A stretch of 64,000 nucleotides of DNA from Pseudodesulfovibrio sp. 5S69 (GTDB taxonomy: Bacteria; Desulfobacterota; Desulfovibrionia; Desulfovibrionales; Desulfovibrionaceae), in NCBI RefSeq assembly GCF_037094465.1, contig NZ_CP146609.1, positions 2,971,501 to 3,035,500 of the forward strand, written 5' to 3'. The position numbers were made by a program, and so were the translations under genes. The notes under the pieces were generated by a model. That model worked only from the letters and a program-made list of their open reading frames with translations. It was not told where the DNA came from and searched no databases. Positions 28,476 through 36,953 of the stretch are shown piece by piece (position 1 is the first letter of the stretch; each line of letters opens with the position of its first letter).

Positions 28476-28819
28476 TTGATGTGGTCCAATCCCTGGGAGA
28501 CCAGGTTGCGCACGTGGTCGTCGTCCAGGGAATAAAAAACGTTCTTGCCCTCCTTGCGGTAGCGCACCAGCTTGGCGGCTCGAAGCAGCCTGAGCTGATG
28601 GGAGATGGCCGACTGGGACATGTCCAGGACCTCGGCCAGGGCGCAGACGCAGAGTTCGCCGATGGACAGGGCGAACAGAATGCGCACGCGGGTGTAATCC
28701 CCCAAGGCCTTGAACAGTTCGGCCAGGAACAGGAATTCCCGTTCGGAGAGCATGGACTCTCGGGCGGCAGCGACATTCTCTGCGTGCTGCTCGGTATCAC
28801 TGCAAGCAATATTCGACAT
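28463..28819 (-). CDS. ArsR/SmtB-family metal-responsive repressor
   Basis: A 118-residue winged-helix repressor. The recognition helix is DMSQSAISHQLRLLRAAKLV and the wing is VRYRKEGKNVFYSL. The helix-3 metal motif reads ELCVCALAEVL, an ExCxC form of the ELCVCDL box that binds soft metals. Further cysteine and histidine residues occur near the N terminus (C6, H11 region). The ATG at 28819 has GAGGGAAGAA upstream; an upstream ATG would place the operator inside the coding region. It should repress itself and the efflux permease. Confidence 0.92.
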   Translation of the reverse strand: MSNIACSDTEQHAENVAAARESMLSEREFLFLAELFKALGDYTRVRILFALSIGELCVCALAEVLDMSQSAISHQLRLLRAAKLVRYRKEGKNVFYSLDDDHVRNLVSQGLDHIKEEA

Positions 28820-28831
28820 TTCTTCCCTCAC

Positions 28832-28859
28832 ATGAATAATCACTCATTTGTTATAACAA
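28832..28859. promoter_or_regulatory. Palindromic operator region of arsR
   Basis: ATGAATAATCACTCAT (28832-28847) is an imperfect copy of the permease operator half-sites. It is joined to TTGTTATAACAA (28848-28859), a perfect 12-bp palindrome that covers the -10 and start region of the arsR promoter. The layout suggests autoregulation. Confidence 0.6.
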
Positions 28860-28884
28860 TACGTACAGACACCTCGCTTGTCAA
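28856..28884 (-). promoter_or_regulatory. Sigma-70 promoter of arsR
   Basis: On the minus strand TTGACA (28884-28879) and TATTGT (28861-28856) are separated by 17 bases. The predicted transcription start near 28849 falls inside the palindromic region. Confidence 0.7.
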
Positions 28885-28886
28885 GT

Positions 28887-28913
28887 CCGGCACCCCCGTG
28901 ACGGGGATGCCGG
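28887..28913 (-). terminator. Strong hairpin downstream of NAD-glutamate dehydrogenase
   Basis: CCGGCATCCCCG pairs with CGGGGGTGCCGG (12 bp with one wobble, three-base loop), 20 bases after the dehydrogenase stop. No T run follows, so it may protect the 3' end or work as a weak or assisted terminator. It also insulates the arsR promoter just beyond. Confidence 0.5.
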
Positions 28914-28933
28914 GCATTGTCGCACCTTCCGCC

Positions 28934-31894
28934 CTACCCCAGCCCGAGACGGTCCAGGGTCAGGAGCTTGCGGCCCGAGAAGTCCAGGATGCGGTCTATG
29001 AGTTCGGCGTGGGGCAGGCCCGCGCCGCGCACCTCGGCCATGAGCCCGGCCACGACCTTCTCCTGTGCGAGGTAGCCGAAGACCACCTCGCGCACGTCGC
29101 GCAGGGAGACCAGCCGGTCGGCCCAGCCCAAGCCTTCCTGGTAGAGCATCCTGGCCGAGATGAACGAGGCCAGCAGGGCCAGTTGGTGAGGCCTCGGCAG
29201 GTCGTTCACGATCCGGTCGCGGTATTTTTCGACCAGTACGTCCGGGCAGTAGGACAGCAGGACTTCGACCAGTTCCGGGTCGTCGGCCACCCTGTCCACG
29301 GATTCCGTGAGCACGGCGTCCACGTGGTCGGCCAGGGTGTTGATGGACTCGGACAGGGCATAGGAGAGTTGCGTGATGGTCCGCCGCCCGCCGGACAGCT
29401 TGTACTCGTGCATGAGCAGGCGCGCCTCGGACCGGGCCCGCAGCCGGAGGATGTCCAGGAGCTGGGCGATGTAGTCCTGCTTGATGCCCAAAAACTCCTC
29501 CTCGCTCAGGATGAGCCCGGCCAGGATCTCGTAGGACGAGCAGATCACGCCGGTCTTGTTGGCCGACGGGCCGGGAACCACCGGGACCCCGGCCTTTTCG
29601 AGCATGACGCGGGCATCGGTCGAGATGAAGATGTTGGCCCCTTCGACGATGCCCCTGGCCGAGGGCGTGCCGTCCTTTTGCAGGAACTCCTTCCAGTTGG
29701 TCATGTTCACCGTGTCCGGCCTGCCCCCGGACGGTATGAAGATGTCGGCCACCACCGTGTTGTGCAAGGCGTTGCGGATGCGGATGCCCTGGGGCTCGGC
29801 CGCAGTGACCGCGAAAGCCCCCTCGCCCTTGAGCCGGTCCCTGTTGAAATCCGAAGTCCGCAGATCGTTGTCCATGAGCCGGAGCAGTTCGGCGTGGTCC
29901 ATGCCGTCCGGGTCGTAGACCGCGCCGTGGCCGTCGGACATGGCCAGTATCCGGGCGTTGTCGCCGTACTCGCGCATGAGGATGCGCATGACGTTGGAGG
30001 CCACGTCCCCGGCCGGGCCGCCGGTCAGCTTGACCGTGAACGGCTGGTTCCTGGGGTCGATGCCCAGCGTGTGCAGCAACTCCTCGGCGAAGACGATGAC
30101 CCCTTCCGAGGTCACGCCGTACTGCTTGTGGGCGATGCCCGCACCGGGCTTGGAACTCATGAAGGCGCTGGGCCACTTGTAGCCGCGCCGGGCGGCCCGG
30201 TCCGCCATCCACTGGATGTGCGCCGGGGTGATGTTCTCGTCCGGGCCCAGGAAGATGATCTCCTCGCGGTTCAGATAGTCCACGATGCCGGGCTGGACGA
30301 AGCCCTCCGCCCCTTCCGGGACGACCAGCAGGTCCAGGAAGGAATCGACCATGGACTTGAGCGCCAGGTCGATGTCCCCCTCGGGACCGAGCAGGATGAC
30401 GGCCTTGGAGCCGCCCTCGGGGATGTCCTTGTTCTTGAACTGCTGGGCGCGGGCCAGCTTGGTGACCTCGTCGAGCAGCCGGTTGGACTCGACCTCGAAC
30501 TGTTCCTGGCTCCAGGTCCGGACCACGCGCACGCCGCCGCGCGCCATGTCGCGGTAGCGCACCTGGAAGGCCCAGCTATACGGGCCGTGGAAGCAGTACA
30601 GCCCGAAGGGCCGCTCCCTGCGCGGCAGCGGGGCCAGGATGAGCGGGTCGAGGCGGAAGCTCAATCCGAGCTTGTGCTCCAGGTAGTAGTTGGTCCGCAG
30701 GGTGTAGCGGAAGAACTTGTAGATGTAGGTCAGGATGTCGCGGTGGATGGCGTTGTCCACGTCCCGTATGGCCGCGCGGACGCGGTCGCGCTGGTCGCGA
30801 ACGGCCCTGGCCCGGTCGCCCGCGAACGCCGGATTGAAGCGGATGTCGAAGTACTCCATGAGCATCCCGGCCACGTCCCTGTGCTTGAGGATGGCGTAGA
30901 CGATGCGCGAGGAGGTGTAGGCGTGCAGATCCTTGCGGATGAGGAACTGGTGGGCGAATTCGCCCGCGGCCTGCATGAGCATGACCTGGCCGAGCTCCCA
31001 GCCGTCCTCGTAGGCCAGGGCGTCCAGGCCGTGCGGCGCGAACCACTTGCACATCTCGAGCTGGCGCTTGAGCTTCCGCCACGGTTCACCGCCCTCGTCC
31101 AGGTTCACGCGCTTTTGGTCGAGGTAGAAGCTCATGATGGAAATGGCGGGCAGTCCGGGCCGCTCGAACTCGTCGGCATAGGCCCGGTCCACGGGAATGC
31201 CCGCCCGGGCGATGACGTTGACCACCGTGTGCAGCACCCCCTTTTTCGGCGGCTGGGCCATGGCGATGCCGATACGGTCGAAGCCGGGATGGACGTCCTT
31301 TTCGAGCTGCACCTGGACCCGCTCCACGTTCTCCACACAGCCGCAGGTCTTGAAGTGGCGTATGGCCCGGGCGGGCTCGAACTTCTCCATGTAATCTTCG
31401 CTGATCCAGCCGAGGAACTGCTCGAACCCGTTCAGGTCGCCGGGGTCGAGGTGCATCTCTCCGGCACGGGCCTTTTCCAGGACCTCCTTCACGCCCGCGT
31501 TGTCCGCCGCGCACAGCGGCTGCGGGCCGATGACGAAGGTGTCCAGGCGGATGGTGTCGTCCCGGCTGGAATAGATGCGCGCGTGCTGGATGTCCTTGTC
31601 GCGGTACTGCTTGAGCACCCAGCCCAGGGTGTCCATATCCCCGCTCGGGGAGATGTGCGTCACCCTGGCCCCGCACGGGCTGTGCAGGGCGATGGACTGT
31701 TTCTCCTCGCGGACCATGCCGGAGATGAGGGCCATCAGGTGCTTGATCTGCTCGTCTTCGCCGTGGGTCTGGAAATAGTATTCGGGCATGTCGCCGTAAA
31801 ACCACGGAACCAGTTTGGCCGCCGATTCATCCAGGGTCTCGAGAAGCTTTTTCCGAATCTTTGCCGGGTCAACAGACATATTTCCGTCCATCAT
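28934..31894 (-). CDS. NAD-dependent glutamate dehydrogenase, large type
   Basis: Oxidatively deaminates glutamate to 2-oxoglutarate, or runs in reverse. At 986 residues it belongs to the large GDH group of about 115 kDa, not the 450-residue hexameric form. The catalytic region is near residues 480-760 (ARGGVRVVRTWSQEQFEVE, KAVILLGPEGD, FMSSKPGAGIAHKQYGVTSE), with an NAD site around ARGIVEGANIFISTDAR and VPGPSANKTGV. The long N-terminal region probably senses or regulates. The start at 31894 is the first of two ATG codons and has GGGAG four bases upstream. Single-gene transcript. Confidence 0.9.
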   Translation of the reverse strand: MMDGNMSVDPAKIRKKLLETLDESAAKLVPWFYGDMPEYYFQTHGEDEQIKHLMALISGMVREEKQSIALHSPCGARVTHISPSGDMDTLGWVLKQYRDKDIQHARIYSSRDDTIRLDTFVIGPQPLCAADNAGVKEVLEKARAGEMHLDPGDLNGFEQFLGWISEDYMEKFEPARAIRHFKTCGCVENVERVQVQLEKDVHPGFDRIGIAMAQPPKKGVLHTVVNVIARAGIPVDRAYADEFERPGLPAISIMSFYLDQKRVNLDEGGEPWRKLKRQLEMCKWFAPHGLDALAYEDGWELGQVMLMQAAGEFAHQFLIRKDLHAYTSSRIVYAILKHRDVAGMLMEYFDIRFNPAFAGDRARAVRDQRDRVRAAIRDVDNAIHRDILTYIYKFFRYTLRTNYYLEHKLGLSFRLDPLILAPLPRRERPFGLYCFHGPYSWAFQVRYRDMARGGVRVVRTWSQEQFEVESNRLLDEVTKLARAQQFKNKDIPEGGSKAVILLGPEGDIDLALKSMVDSFLDLLVVPEGAEGFVQPGIVDYLNREEIIFLGPDENITPAHIQWMADRAARRGYKWPSAFMSSKPGAGIAHKQYGVTSEGVIVFAEELLHTLGIDPRNQPFTVKLTGGPAGDVASNVMRILMREYGDNARILAMSDGHGAVYDPDGMDHAELLRLMDNDLRTSDFNRDRLKGEGAFAVTAAEPQGIRIRNALHNTVVADIFIPSGGRPDTVNMTNWKEFLQKDGTPSARGIVEGANIFISTDARVMLEKAGVPVVPGPSANKTGVICSSYEILAGLILSEEEFLGIKQDYIAQLLDILRLRARSEARLLMHEYKLSGGRRTITQLSYALSESINTLADHVDAVLTESVDRVADDPELVEVLLSYCPDVLVEKYRDRIVNDLPRPHQLALLASFISARMLYQEGLGWADRLVSLRDVREVVFGYLAQEKVVAGLMAEVRGAGLPHAELIDRILDFSGRKLLTLDRLGLG

Positions 31895-32106
31895 GCATCT
31901 CCCTTCCGTTTGGGTAACTTTTCCACGTGTCTCTCTTGTGCATGGGCGAAGCCATCGCGTCAACCCCATAACCCGGCCGTCCGATGGTGCCAACACATTA
32001 TAAATGTCTTACTTATCAATCTAATGGCGTGGACATAAAATGTGCGACAGCGTATGCAGACGGGTATGGGTACCCAGGAAAGAACATCCGATAAGGGAGT
32101 AGGGAT
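31895..32106. promoter_or_regulatory. Divergent promoter region, glutamate dehydrogenase / cheV
   Basis: A 212-base gap between divergent genes. On the minus strand a perfect TATAAT (32003-31998) is a likely -10 for the dehydrogenase, with only a weak -35. It lies in the inverted repeat ACATT-ATA-AATGT (31996-32008). No clear promoter is seen for cheV; the CCGATAA at 32091-32097 has no matching -35 and sits at the ribosome binding site. Confidence 0.4.
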
Positions 32107-33051
32107 ATGAGTAAGAGCGCCATCGATACCGGAATCCTTCTGGAGACGGGAACCAACGAGCTCGAAATACTCGAGTTCTATATCAACGAGATCCGCGAGG
32201 AAGGAAAGGACCCGGTTCCCAATTTCTTCGGCATCAACGTGGCCAAGGTCATGCAGGTCATCGAGACCCCCAACCTCGAACCGCCCGAATCGGCCCCCCA
32301 CCCCTCGTTCATGGGGACCATCCCCCTGCGCGACCTCATCCTCCCGGTCCTCGACCTGTCCGTCTGGCTGGAGCTGAACATGCCCAAGACCGAGCGGGAC
32401 ATCGTCATCGTCACCGAATTCAGCAAGTCCGTGACCGGATTCCTGGTCTCGGGCGTGACCGAGATCCACCGCGTGGGCTGGGAGAAAGTCATCCCGCCGT
32501 CGAGCATCATCTCCACCAACACCGACGCCATCATCGGCCTCATCGACAAGGGCGAATACTTCGTCCAGCTCCTGGACCTGGAGACGATCCTGTCCCAGTT
32601 CGAGCCCGACGACGGCGTGGAGATGGCCGTGTCCGAAAACGAGTACAAGGTCCTCGTGGCCGACGACTCGGCCACCATCCGGGCCATGATCAAGGCCAAT
32701 CTGACCGAGGCCAACTTCCAGCCGATCATCACCAACAACGGCGACGAGGCCCTGCGTACCATCCTGGATCTCAAGGCCAGGGCCGAGGCCGAGGGCAAGG
32801 ACATCACCGAATACGTGGACCTGGTCATTTCCGACATCGAGATGCCGCTCATGGACGGATTCAGCCTGACCAAGAACATCAAGCAGGATCCGGTCTTGCG
32901 CAACCTCCCCGTTATACTGTACTCTTCCATCATCACGAACGAACTGCGGCACAAGGGCGAGTCGGTGGGCGCGGACATGCAGATATCCAAGCCCGACCTG
33001 CACACCATACCGCAAGTGGCGCTCGAACTCATCGAAGGTGGTGCGGATTGA
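32107..33051 (+). CDS. cheV: Chemotaxis coupling/response-regulator protein CheV
   Basis: A 314-residue protein with a CheW domain (about residues 10-168) and a receiver domain (about 181-311). The receiver has D186-D187, the phosphoacceptor D243 in VISDIEMPLMDGF, and a lysine in QISKPDL. CheV links chemoreceptors to CheA and may adjust signalling through its own phosphorylation. The ATG follows GGGAGTAGGGAT. It overlaps the following HPt gene by four bases, and no other chemotaxis genes lie beside it. Confidence 0.93.
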   Translation: MSKSAIDTGILLETGTNELEILEFYINEIREEGKDPVPNFFGINVAKVMQVIETPNLEPPESAPHPSFMGTIPLRDLILPVLDLSVWLELNMPKTERDIVIVTEFSKSVTGFLVSGVTEIHRVGWEKVIPPSSIISTNTDAIIGLIDKGEYFVQLLDLETILSQFEPDDGVEMAVSENEYKVLVADDSATIRAMIKANLTEANFQPIITNNGDEALRTILDLKARAEAEGKDITEYVDLVISDIEMPLMDGFSLTKNIKQDPVLRNLPVILYSSIITNELRHKGESVGADMQISKPDLHTIPQVALELIEGGAD

Positions 33052-33449
33052 TACAGCGAGGCGACCAAGTCCTCGAAATCTTTCTCGAAGAGACAGCGGA
33101 TCGGCTCGATGCCATCGAGTCGGGTCTGTTGCATTTGGAGAGTTGCGGCGAAGACTGCGACCCCGAGATCATCAATTCCATCTTCCGCGACGCCCATTCG
33201 GTCAAGGCGGGCTCCAACCTGCTCAAGCTGAAAACCATCGAGGATCTGGCCCACAAGCTCGAAAACGTCCTCGAAATGATCCGCAAGAAGCAGATCGCCC
33301 CCTCGGAGATTATCGTCACCGCCTGCCTCGAATCCGTGGACAAGCTCCGCGAGCTGATCGAAAACATCGAGCGCAGCGACACCATCTCCACCCGGCTGCA
33401 CACGCACATGCTCGAAGTGGCCGTCCAGAAGACCCTGCAAGGGGAATAA
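33048..33449 (+). CDS. Stand-alone HPt (CheA P1-like) phosphotransfer protein
   Basis: A 133-residue helical protein containing only an HPt domain. The phosphoacceptor is H50 in FRDAHSVKAGSNLLKL, which resembles the CheA P1 domain more than hybrid-kinase HPt modules. No kinase, dimerisation or ATP-binding part is present. The start is TTG at 33048, overlapping the cheV stop as TTGA, with AAGG upstream, so its synthesis is probably coupled to CheV. Likely role: phosphate relay or sink for the CheV receiver. Confidence 0.85.
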   Translation: MIQRGDQVLEIFLEETADRLDAIESGLLHLESCGEDCDPEIINSIFRDAHSVKAGSNLLKLKTIEDLAHKLENVLEMIRKKQIAPSEIIVTACLESVDKLRELIENIERSDTISTRLHTHMLEVAVQKTLQGE

Positions 33450-33462
33450 CGACACCGAACGA

Positions 33463-33497
33463 AAAGCGGCCGCGCCCCAAGGGGCGCGGCCGCTTTA
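33463..33497. terminator. Bidirectional terminator
   Basis: GCGGCCGCGCCCC and its exact complement form a 13-bp stem with almost no loop, with A residues on the left and TTTATTT on the right. It ends the cheV-HPt message and, in the other direction, the 169-residue protein gene. Confidence 0.85.
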
Positions 33498-33514
33498 TTT
33501 CATGGTGCCGGCGA

Positions 33515-34024
33515 CTAGTTTTCCAGGGTCGCAAGGAGCTCCTGGGCCTCGCTCATGCGCGAGAAGGAGGTATTCTTGAAGACCTCGCTCTCCACGGCCT
33601 TGACGAACTCGTCGTAGGTCAGGATCCGGAAGTCCAGCATCATCCCCTTGATCTTGAAATACATCTCCAGAAAGGAGAAGACCGGCTCGTCGATCAGCGT
33701 CCTGGCCAGGTCCCGCCCGTTATTCAGGGTGGTGTACGGCTTGTTCATCCCGCCCAGGTAGAACATGTCCAGGCCAGACTTTCCGTCCGTAACCACCCCG
33801 AGCAGGTTGAAGGTCTGGAGGCGGGCCGCGAATTCCTCCGTCATGTTCGGCATCTCCATGAGGTCCTTTTTGGGGAACATGCCCACGAAGACCATCTGCC
33901 CGCCCTCCTCGGCCATGGTGTGCCGAAAGACGTGCTCATCCCGGTTCTTCCGGGCGGCCTTGACGGTTTCGTAGAGGTCGAGGGCAAAGGCGAGTTTCAA
34001 TTCCTGTGCGACTTTTTCGTCCAT
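33515..34024 (-). CDS. Conserved-looking cytoplasmic protein of unknown function
   Basis: A 169-residue soluble protein with no signal peptide, membrane segment or cysteine motif. Notable stretches are GGQMVFVGMFPKKDLMEMP and NNGRDLARTLIDEPVFSFLEMYFKIKG. I do not recognise the family. GGAG lies eight bases before the ATG and overlaps the end of the menaquinone decarboxylase gene, so the two are probably translated from one message. Confidence 0.75.
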   Translation of the reverse strand: MDEKVAQELKLAFALDLYETVKAARKNRDEHVFRHTMAEEGGQMVFVGMFPKKDLMEMPNMTEEFAARLQTFNLLGVVTDGKSGLDMFYLGGMNKPYTTLNNGRDLARTLIDEPVFSFLEMYFKIKGMMLDFRILTYDEFVKAVESEVFKNTSFSRMSEAQELLATLEN

Positions 34025-34035
34025 GTGGTTCTCCG

Positions 34036-35880
34036 TTAGATGATTCCGTGCAACGGGCCGCCCTTGGCGCCCAGTTCGTCCACCCGCTTTTCCACCTCGG
34101 GGTCGTCCTCAAGCGGCGGCGCGTGGTAGGTCTTCAGTCTGGCGTCCACGACCAGGGCCTTGTCCGCGCCCCAGTGCTTGGCGTGGGTGAACGCGCCCGC
34201 GCCGTAGATGTCCGTGGCCGGATCGGAGCGGGTGAAGGTCACCCACAGAAAGTTGTCCCAGTCTTGGGCCGTGAAACGCGCGTCGTCGGCCACCACGATC
34301 AGGGGAAAGCCCTCGATGCCCGGAACCTTGGCCAACATCGCGCCCAGCCGCTCCAGGGCCGGGTCCTGCTGGTCCCGCTTGCGGCGGTGCTTGGGGCCCT
34401 TGACGACCAGAATTCCCGGCGCGAAGACCCTCGGATCGCGGAAGCCGCGCGGCAGGTCGAGCCCGGCCGGGACCTCGGCGGCCAGTTCGCGCTTGCGGTT
34501 CCCGGCCACGGCCAGGACCAGCTTGGAGCCCTGGTTCAGGCTGATGCCCGAGTAATCCAGGGTGTCGATGGTGGTCCGGGTGATGAAATGCAGGTCGCGG
34601 GTCAGGTCCGCCCGCTCCAGCAGATGGCGGAAAAACGCGGGCACATCGTGGCAGCCCACCCCCTGCGGCAGGTCCTCGCGGGCCGCGATGAGCACGTATT
34701 TGGACAGCGAGGTCTGGGTGTTGCCGAGCAGGGCCATGGCATTGGTCAACAGTTCCTGGGGCTGGCGCTCGGCCGCGTACGGCACGTAGCGCTCGCTGCC
34801 CACGGCCAGGAGCAGCGGGTGCACCCCGGCCGCGTCCACGGCGTGAACCTCGTGCACACCCGCGAAGACCGACGGCACCAGTTCGGCGGTCAGTTCGTGG
34901 ACGAACTGGCCGAAGAGCGTGTCCTCCTGCGGCGGACGCCCCACCGTGGTGAACGGCCAGACCGCGTCGTCGCGGTGATAGACCTTGTCCACCCTGAGAA
35001 CCGGAAAATCGTGGGCCAGGCTGTAATAGCCCAGGTGGTCGCCGAAGGGCCCCTCGGGCTTCTCCCCGCCCCGGACCACGGTGCCGCAGATGCAGAAGTC
35101 CGCCTCGGCCGAGATGGGCAGCCCGCCGGGCCGCACGACCATGGGGATGCGGTGCCCGCCCAGCGCGCCGGCGAAAAAGATTTCGGCCAGCCCCTCGGGC
35201 AGGGGCATCATGGCGGCCAGGGTCATGGACGGCGCGCCGCCCACCGCGATGTTGACCTTGAGCGGCTCGCCCCGGCGCAGGGCCTCGGCATGATGGTGGC
35301 CGATGCCCCGGTGGATCTGGTAGTGCAGCCCCACCTCCCGGTCGCGGACGTAGTCGTTGCCCGACAACTGGACGCGGTACATGCCCAGGTTGGACCCGGC
35401 GAAGCCCGGCGCGGCCGGGTCCTCGGTGTAGACCTGGGGCAGGGTCACGTAGGGGCCGCCGTCCATGGGCCAGGACTGGAGCTGCGGCAGGCTGGACACC
35501 ACGGTCTCGTTGGCCATGACCGGCCCGTCCGAGACCTTTTTGGGCAGGGTGTGCCAGGCCGTCCTGGGCGCGCCGAGATACTGCCACGGACGGCGCAGGA
35601 ACTCCATGGGGTCGAGCTTCAGCTTCATCAGCCGCTCCACCGTCTCCACGGTGTCGCGAAAGAGGAAGCGCATGCGCTCCCGCGTGCCGTAGAGGTTGGC
35701 GGCCATGGGGAACCGGCAGCCCCGGACGTTGCCAAAGAGCAGGGCCGGCCCCTTGGCCCGGAAGACCCTGCGCTGGATGGCGCCGATCTCGAGCTTCGCG
35801 TCCACGCACTTGTCGATGCGGACGAGGTCTCCCCGTGCCTCGAGGGCCTCGAGGCATTCACGCGTATTCCTGTATCCCAT
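34036..35880 (-). CDS. UbiD-family decarboxylase, menaquinone biosynthesis type (futalosine route)
   Basis: A 614-residue member of the UbiD family, which uses prenylated FMN to decarboxylate aromatic acids. The length and N terminus (MGYRNTRECLEALEARGDLV) fit the group associated with the futalosine menaquinone pathway better than classic UbiD (about 490 residues). Segments such as NLGMYRVQLSGNDYVRD and HRGIGHHHAEALRRG match the cofactor/metal region. A UbiX homologue that makes the prenylated FMN lies 1.3 kb away at 37195. Menaquinone is the expected quinone of sulfate reducers. Confidence 0.85.
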   Translation of the reverse strand: MGYRNTRECLEALEARGDLVRIDKCVDAKLEIGAIQRRVFRAKGPALLFGNVRGCRFPMAANLYGTRERMRFLFRDTVETVERLMKLKLDPMEFLRRPWQYLGAPRTAWHTLPKKVSDGPVMANETVVSSLPQLQSWPMDGGPYVTLPQVYTEDPAAPGFAGSNLGMYRVQLSGNDYVRDREVGLHYQIHRGIGHHHAEALRRGEPLKVNIAVGGAPSMTLAAMMPLPEGLAEIFFAGALGGHRIPMVVRPGGLPISAEADFCICGTVVRGGEKPEGPFGDHLGYYSLAHDFPVLRVDKVYHRDDAVWPFTTVGRPPQEDTLFGQFVHELTAELVPSVFAGVHEVHAVDAAGVHPLLLAVGSERYVPYAAERQPQELLTNAMALLGNTQTSLSKYVLIAAREDLPQGVGCHDVPAFFRHLLERADLTRDLHFITRTTIDTLDYSGISLNQGSKLVLAVAGNRKRELAAEVPAGLDLPRGFRDPRVFAPGILVVKGPKHRRKRDQQDPALERLGAMLAKVPGIEGFPLIVVADDARFTAQDWDNFLWVTFTRSDPATDIYGAGAFTHAKHWGADKALVVDARLKTYHAPPLEDDPEVEKRVDELGAKGGPLHGII

Positions 35881-35989
35881 TGCGGTTCCCGTTTGTTGAC
35901 TTGTGGCGAGCCAATCTAGACGGAAAAGACGGAAAAGTTAAGCGGAGAATCGAGCAGCGCGGGAACCTCGGAGCGGGAGCCGCCGTGGG

Positions 35990-36268
35990 CTAGTTCGTGG
36001 CCGAGGGCGGTTCCCAGACGCAGGCGTACCGCTCGGGCGACGCTTGGCTGTAGCCCGACAGCAAATCCTCGTCCAACGGCTTCATCCAGCGCGAAGCGAG
36101 GTTGCGGCAGGTGTTGCAGAACTCCTCGGGGTAGTTGCACACCAGGCAATAGGGTTGATAGTCGTCGCAGCTCGCGGCGTTCCAGGGGCGTTGGTGCCCG
36201 AGAATGCACTTCTTGTGGTGGAAGACGCATTCCTGGCAGTTGTTTGACATCGTTAACATTTTACGCAT
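35990..36268 (-). CDS. Small cysteine-rich protein, unknown function
   Basis: A 92-residue protein with eight cysteines, mostly in CxxC-like pairs: CQEC, KKCILGH, ASCDD, YCLVC, FCNTCRN and a late YACVW. It probably binds zinc or an iron-sulfur cluster. The start ATG has GGAGG eight bases upstream, which favours it over two in-frame ATGs further in. It stands alone between the decarboxylase (same strand) and the divergent hemerythrin gene. Confidence 0.75.
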   Translation of the reverse strand: MRKMLTMSNNCQECVFHHKKCILGHQRPWNAASCDDYQPYCLVCNYPEEFCNTCRNLASRWMKPLDEDLLSGYSQASPERYACVWEPPSATN

Positions 36269-36436
36269 TGTTCAGTCCTCCGAACCGGGTATGATCTCAG
36301 TATTGCCTGTAAGCACGGCGGGCGCTTTTTTTGTATTATAATCTGGCTGCCCCTTCCCGATTCTTCACGCGCCGGACACGTGCCCGCTTCCAAGCCGCCG
36401 GAATCGTGAAACTCTGTCGCAACCCGATTCCCGGTC

Positions 36437-36464
36437 TTGTCATTTACCGCGCATCTGCTAATCT
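36437..36464 (+). promoter_or_regulatory. Candidate sigma-70 promoter of the hemerythrin gene
   Basis: TTGTCA and TAATCT separated by 16 bases, 34 bases before the start codon. Both boxes match the consensus at four or five of six positions. Confidence 0.45.
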
Positions 36465-36497
36465 CCGCGAGACCAAAACCGTGTTCGGAGGATACCG

Positions 36498-36902
36498 ATG
36501 CCGCTCATTCAATGGGACGAGACCATGTCCGTGGGCATGGACGAGCTGGACGACCAGCACAGGGAACTCATCGACCTGATCAACGAGACCTATGCGGCCA
36601 TCCAGCGCCACGACGAACCGCTCATGACCTCGCTCATCGACAAGATGCGGGACTACTCAGTGGTCCACTTTCGGGCCGAGGAAGCGATCCTGCGCAGTTG
36701 CGACTATCCCGGCAGCGACGTCCACGCGGGCCAGCACCGCGCGTTCGAGGACAAGGTGGCCGACTTCCGGCGCGACATGTTCGTCAAGACCAACCTTTCC
36801 CAGGTCTTCATCTTCCTCAGCCGCTGGCTGACCAACCACATCATGCACGAGGACCGCAAGTTCATCCTCTGGCTCCCGGAAACGGACGACAAGGGGGCCT
36901 AG
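36498..36902 (+). CDS. Bacteriohemerythrin
   Basis: A 134-residue four-helix protein that binds O2 at a di-iron site. All seven ligands are present at the canonical spacing: H21, H57, E61, H76, H80, H114 and D119. In anaerobes such single-domain proteins are thought to deliver or scavenge oxygen. The ribosome binding site GGAGGA stands before the ATG. It is a single-gene unit ended by a bidirectional terminator. Confidence 0.95.
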   Translation: MPLIQWDETMSVGMDELDDQHRELIDLINETYAAIQRHDEPLMTSLIDKMRDYSVVHFRAEEAILRSCDYPGSDVHAGQHRAFEDKVADFRRDMFVKTNLSQVFIFLSRWLTNHIMHEDRKFILWLPETDDKGA

Positions 36903-36912
36903 CGCAAAAAAG

Positions 36913-36944
36913 AAAAAGCCCCCGCACATGTGCGGGGGCTTTTT
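36913..36944. terminator. Bidirectional terminator shared by hemerythrin gene and tRNA-Arg
   Basis: GCCCCCGCACATGTGCGGGGGC is a perfect palindrome with A5 before it and T5 after it. It ends the hemerythrin message on the plus strand and the tRNA transcript on the minus strand. Confidence 0.92.
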
Positions 36945-36953
36945 CTTTTTTCA

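Noticed and set aside
28481..32038. Plus-strand open frame of 1185 codons opposite NAD-glutamate dehydrogenase and arsR
   Set aside because: The composition is typical of an antisense shadow, no domain is recognisable, and it spans two genes and their regulatory region. The minus-strand products are clear.
32089..32100. Second sigma-28-like box (CCGATAAGG) before cheV
   Set aside because: There is no TAAAG element at the right distance, and the box overlaps the ribosome binding site, too close to the start codon.
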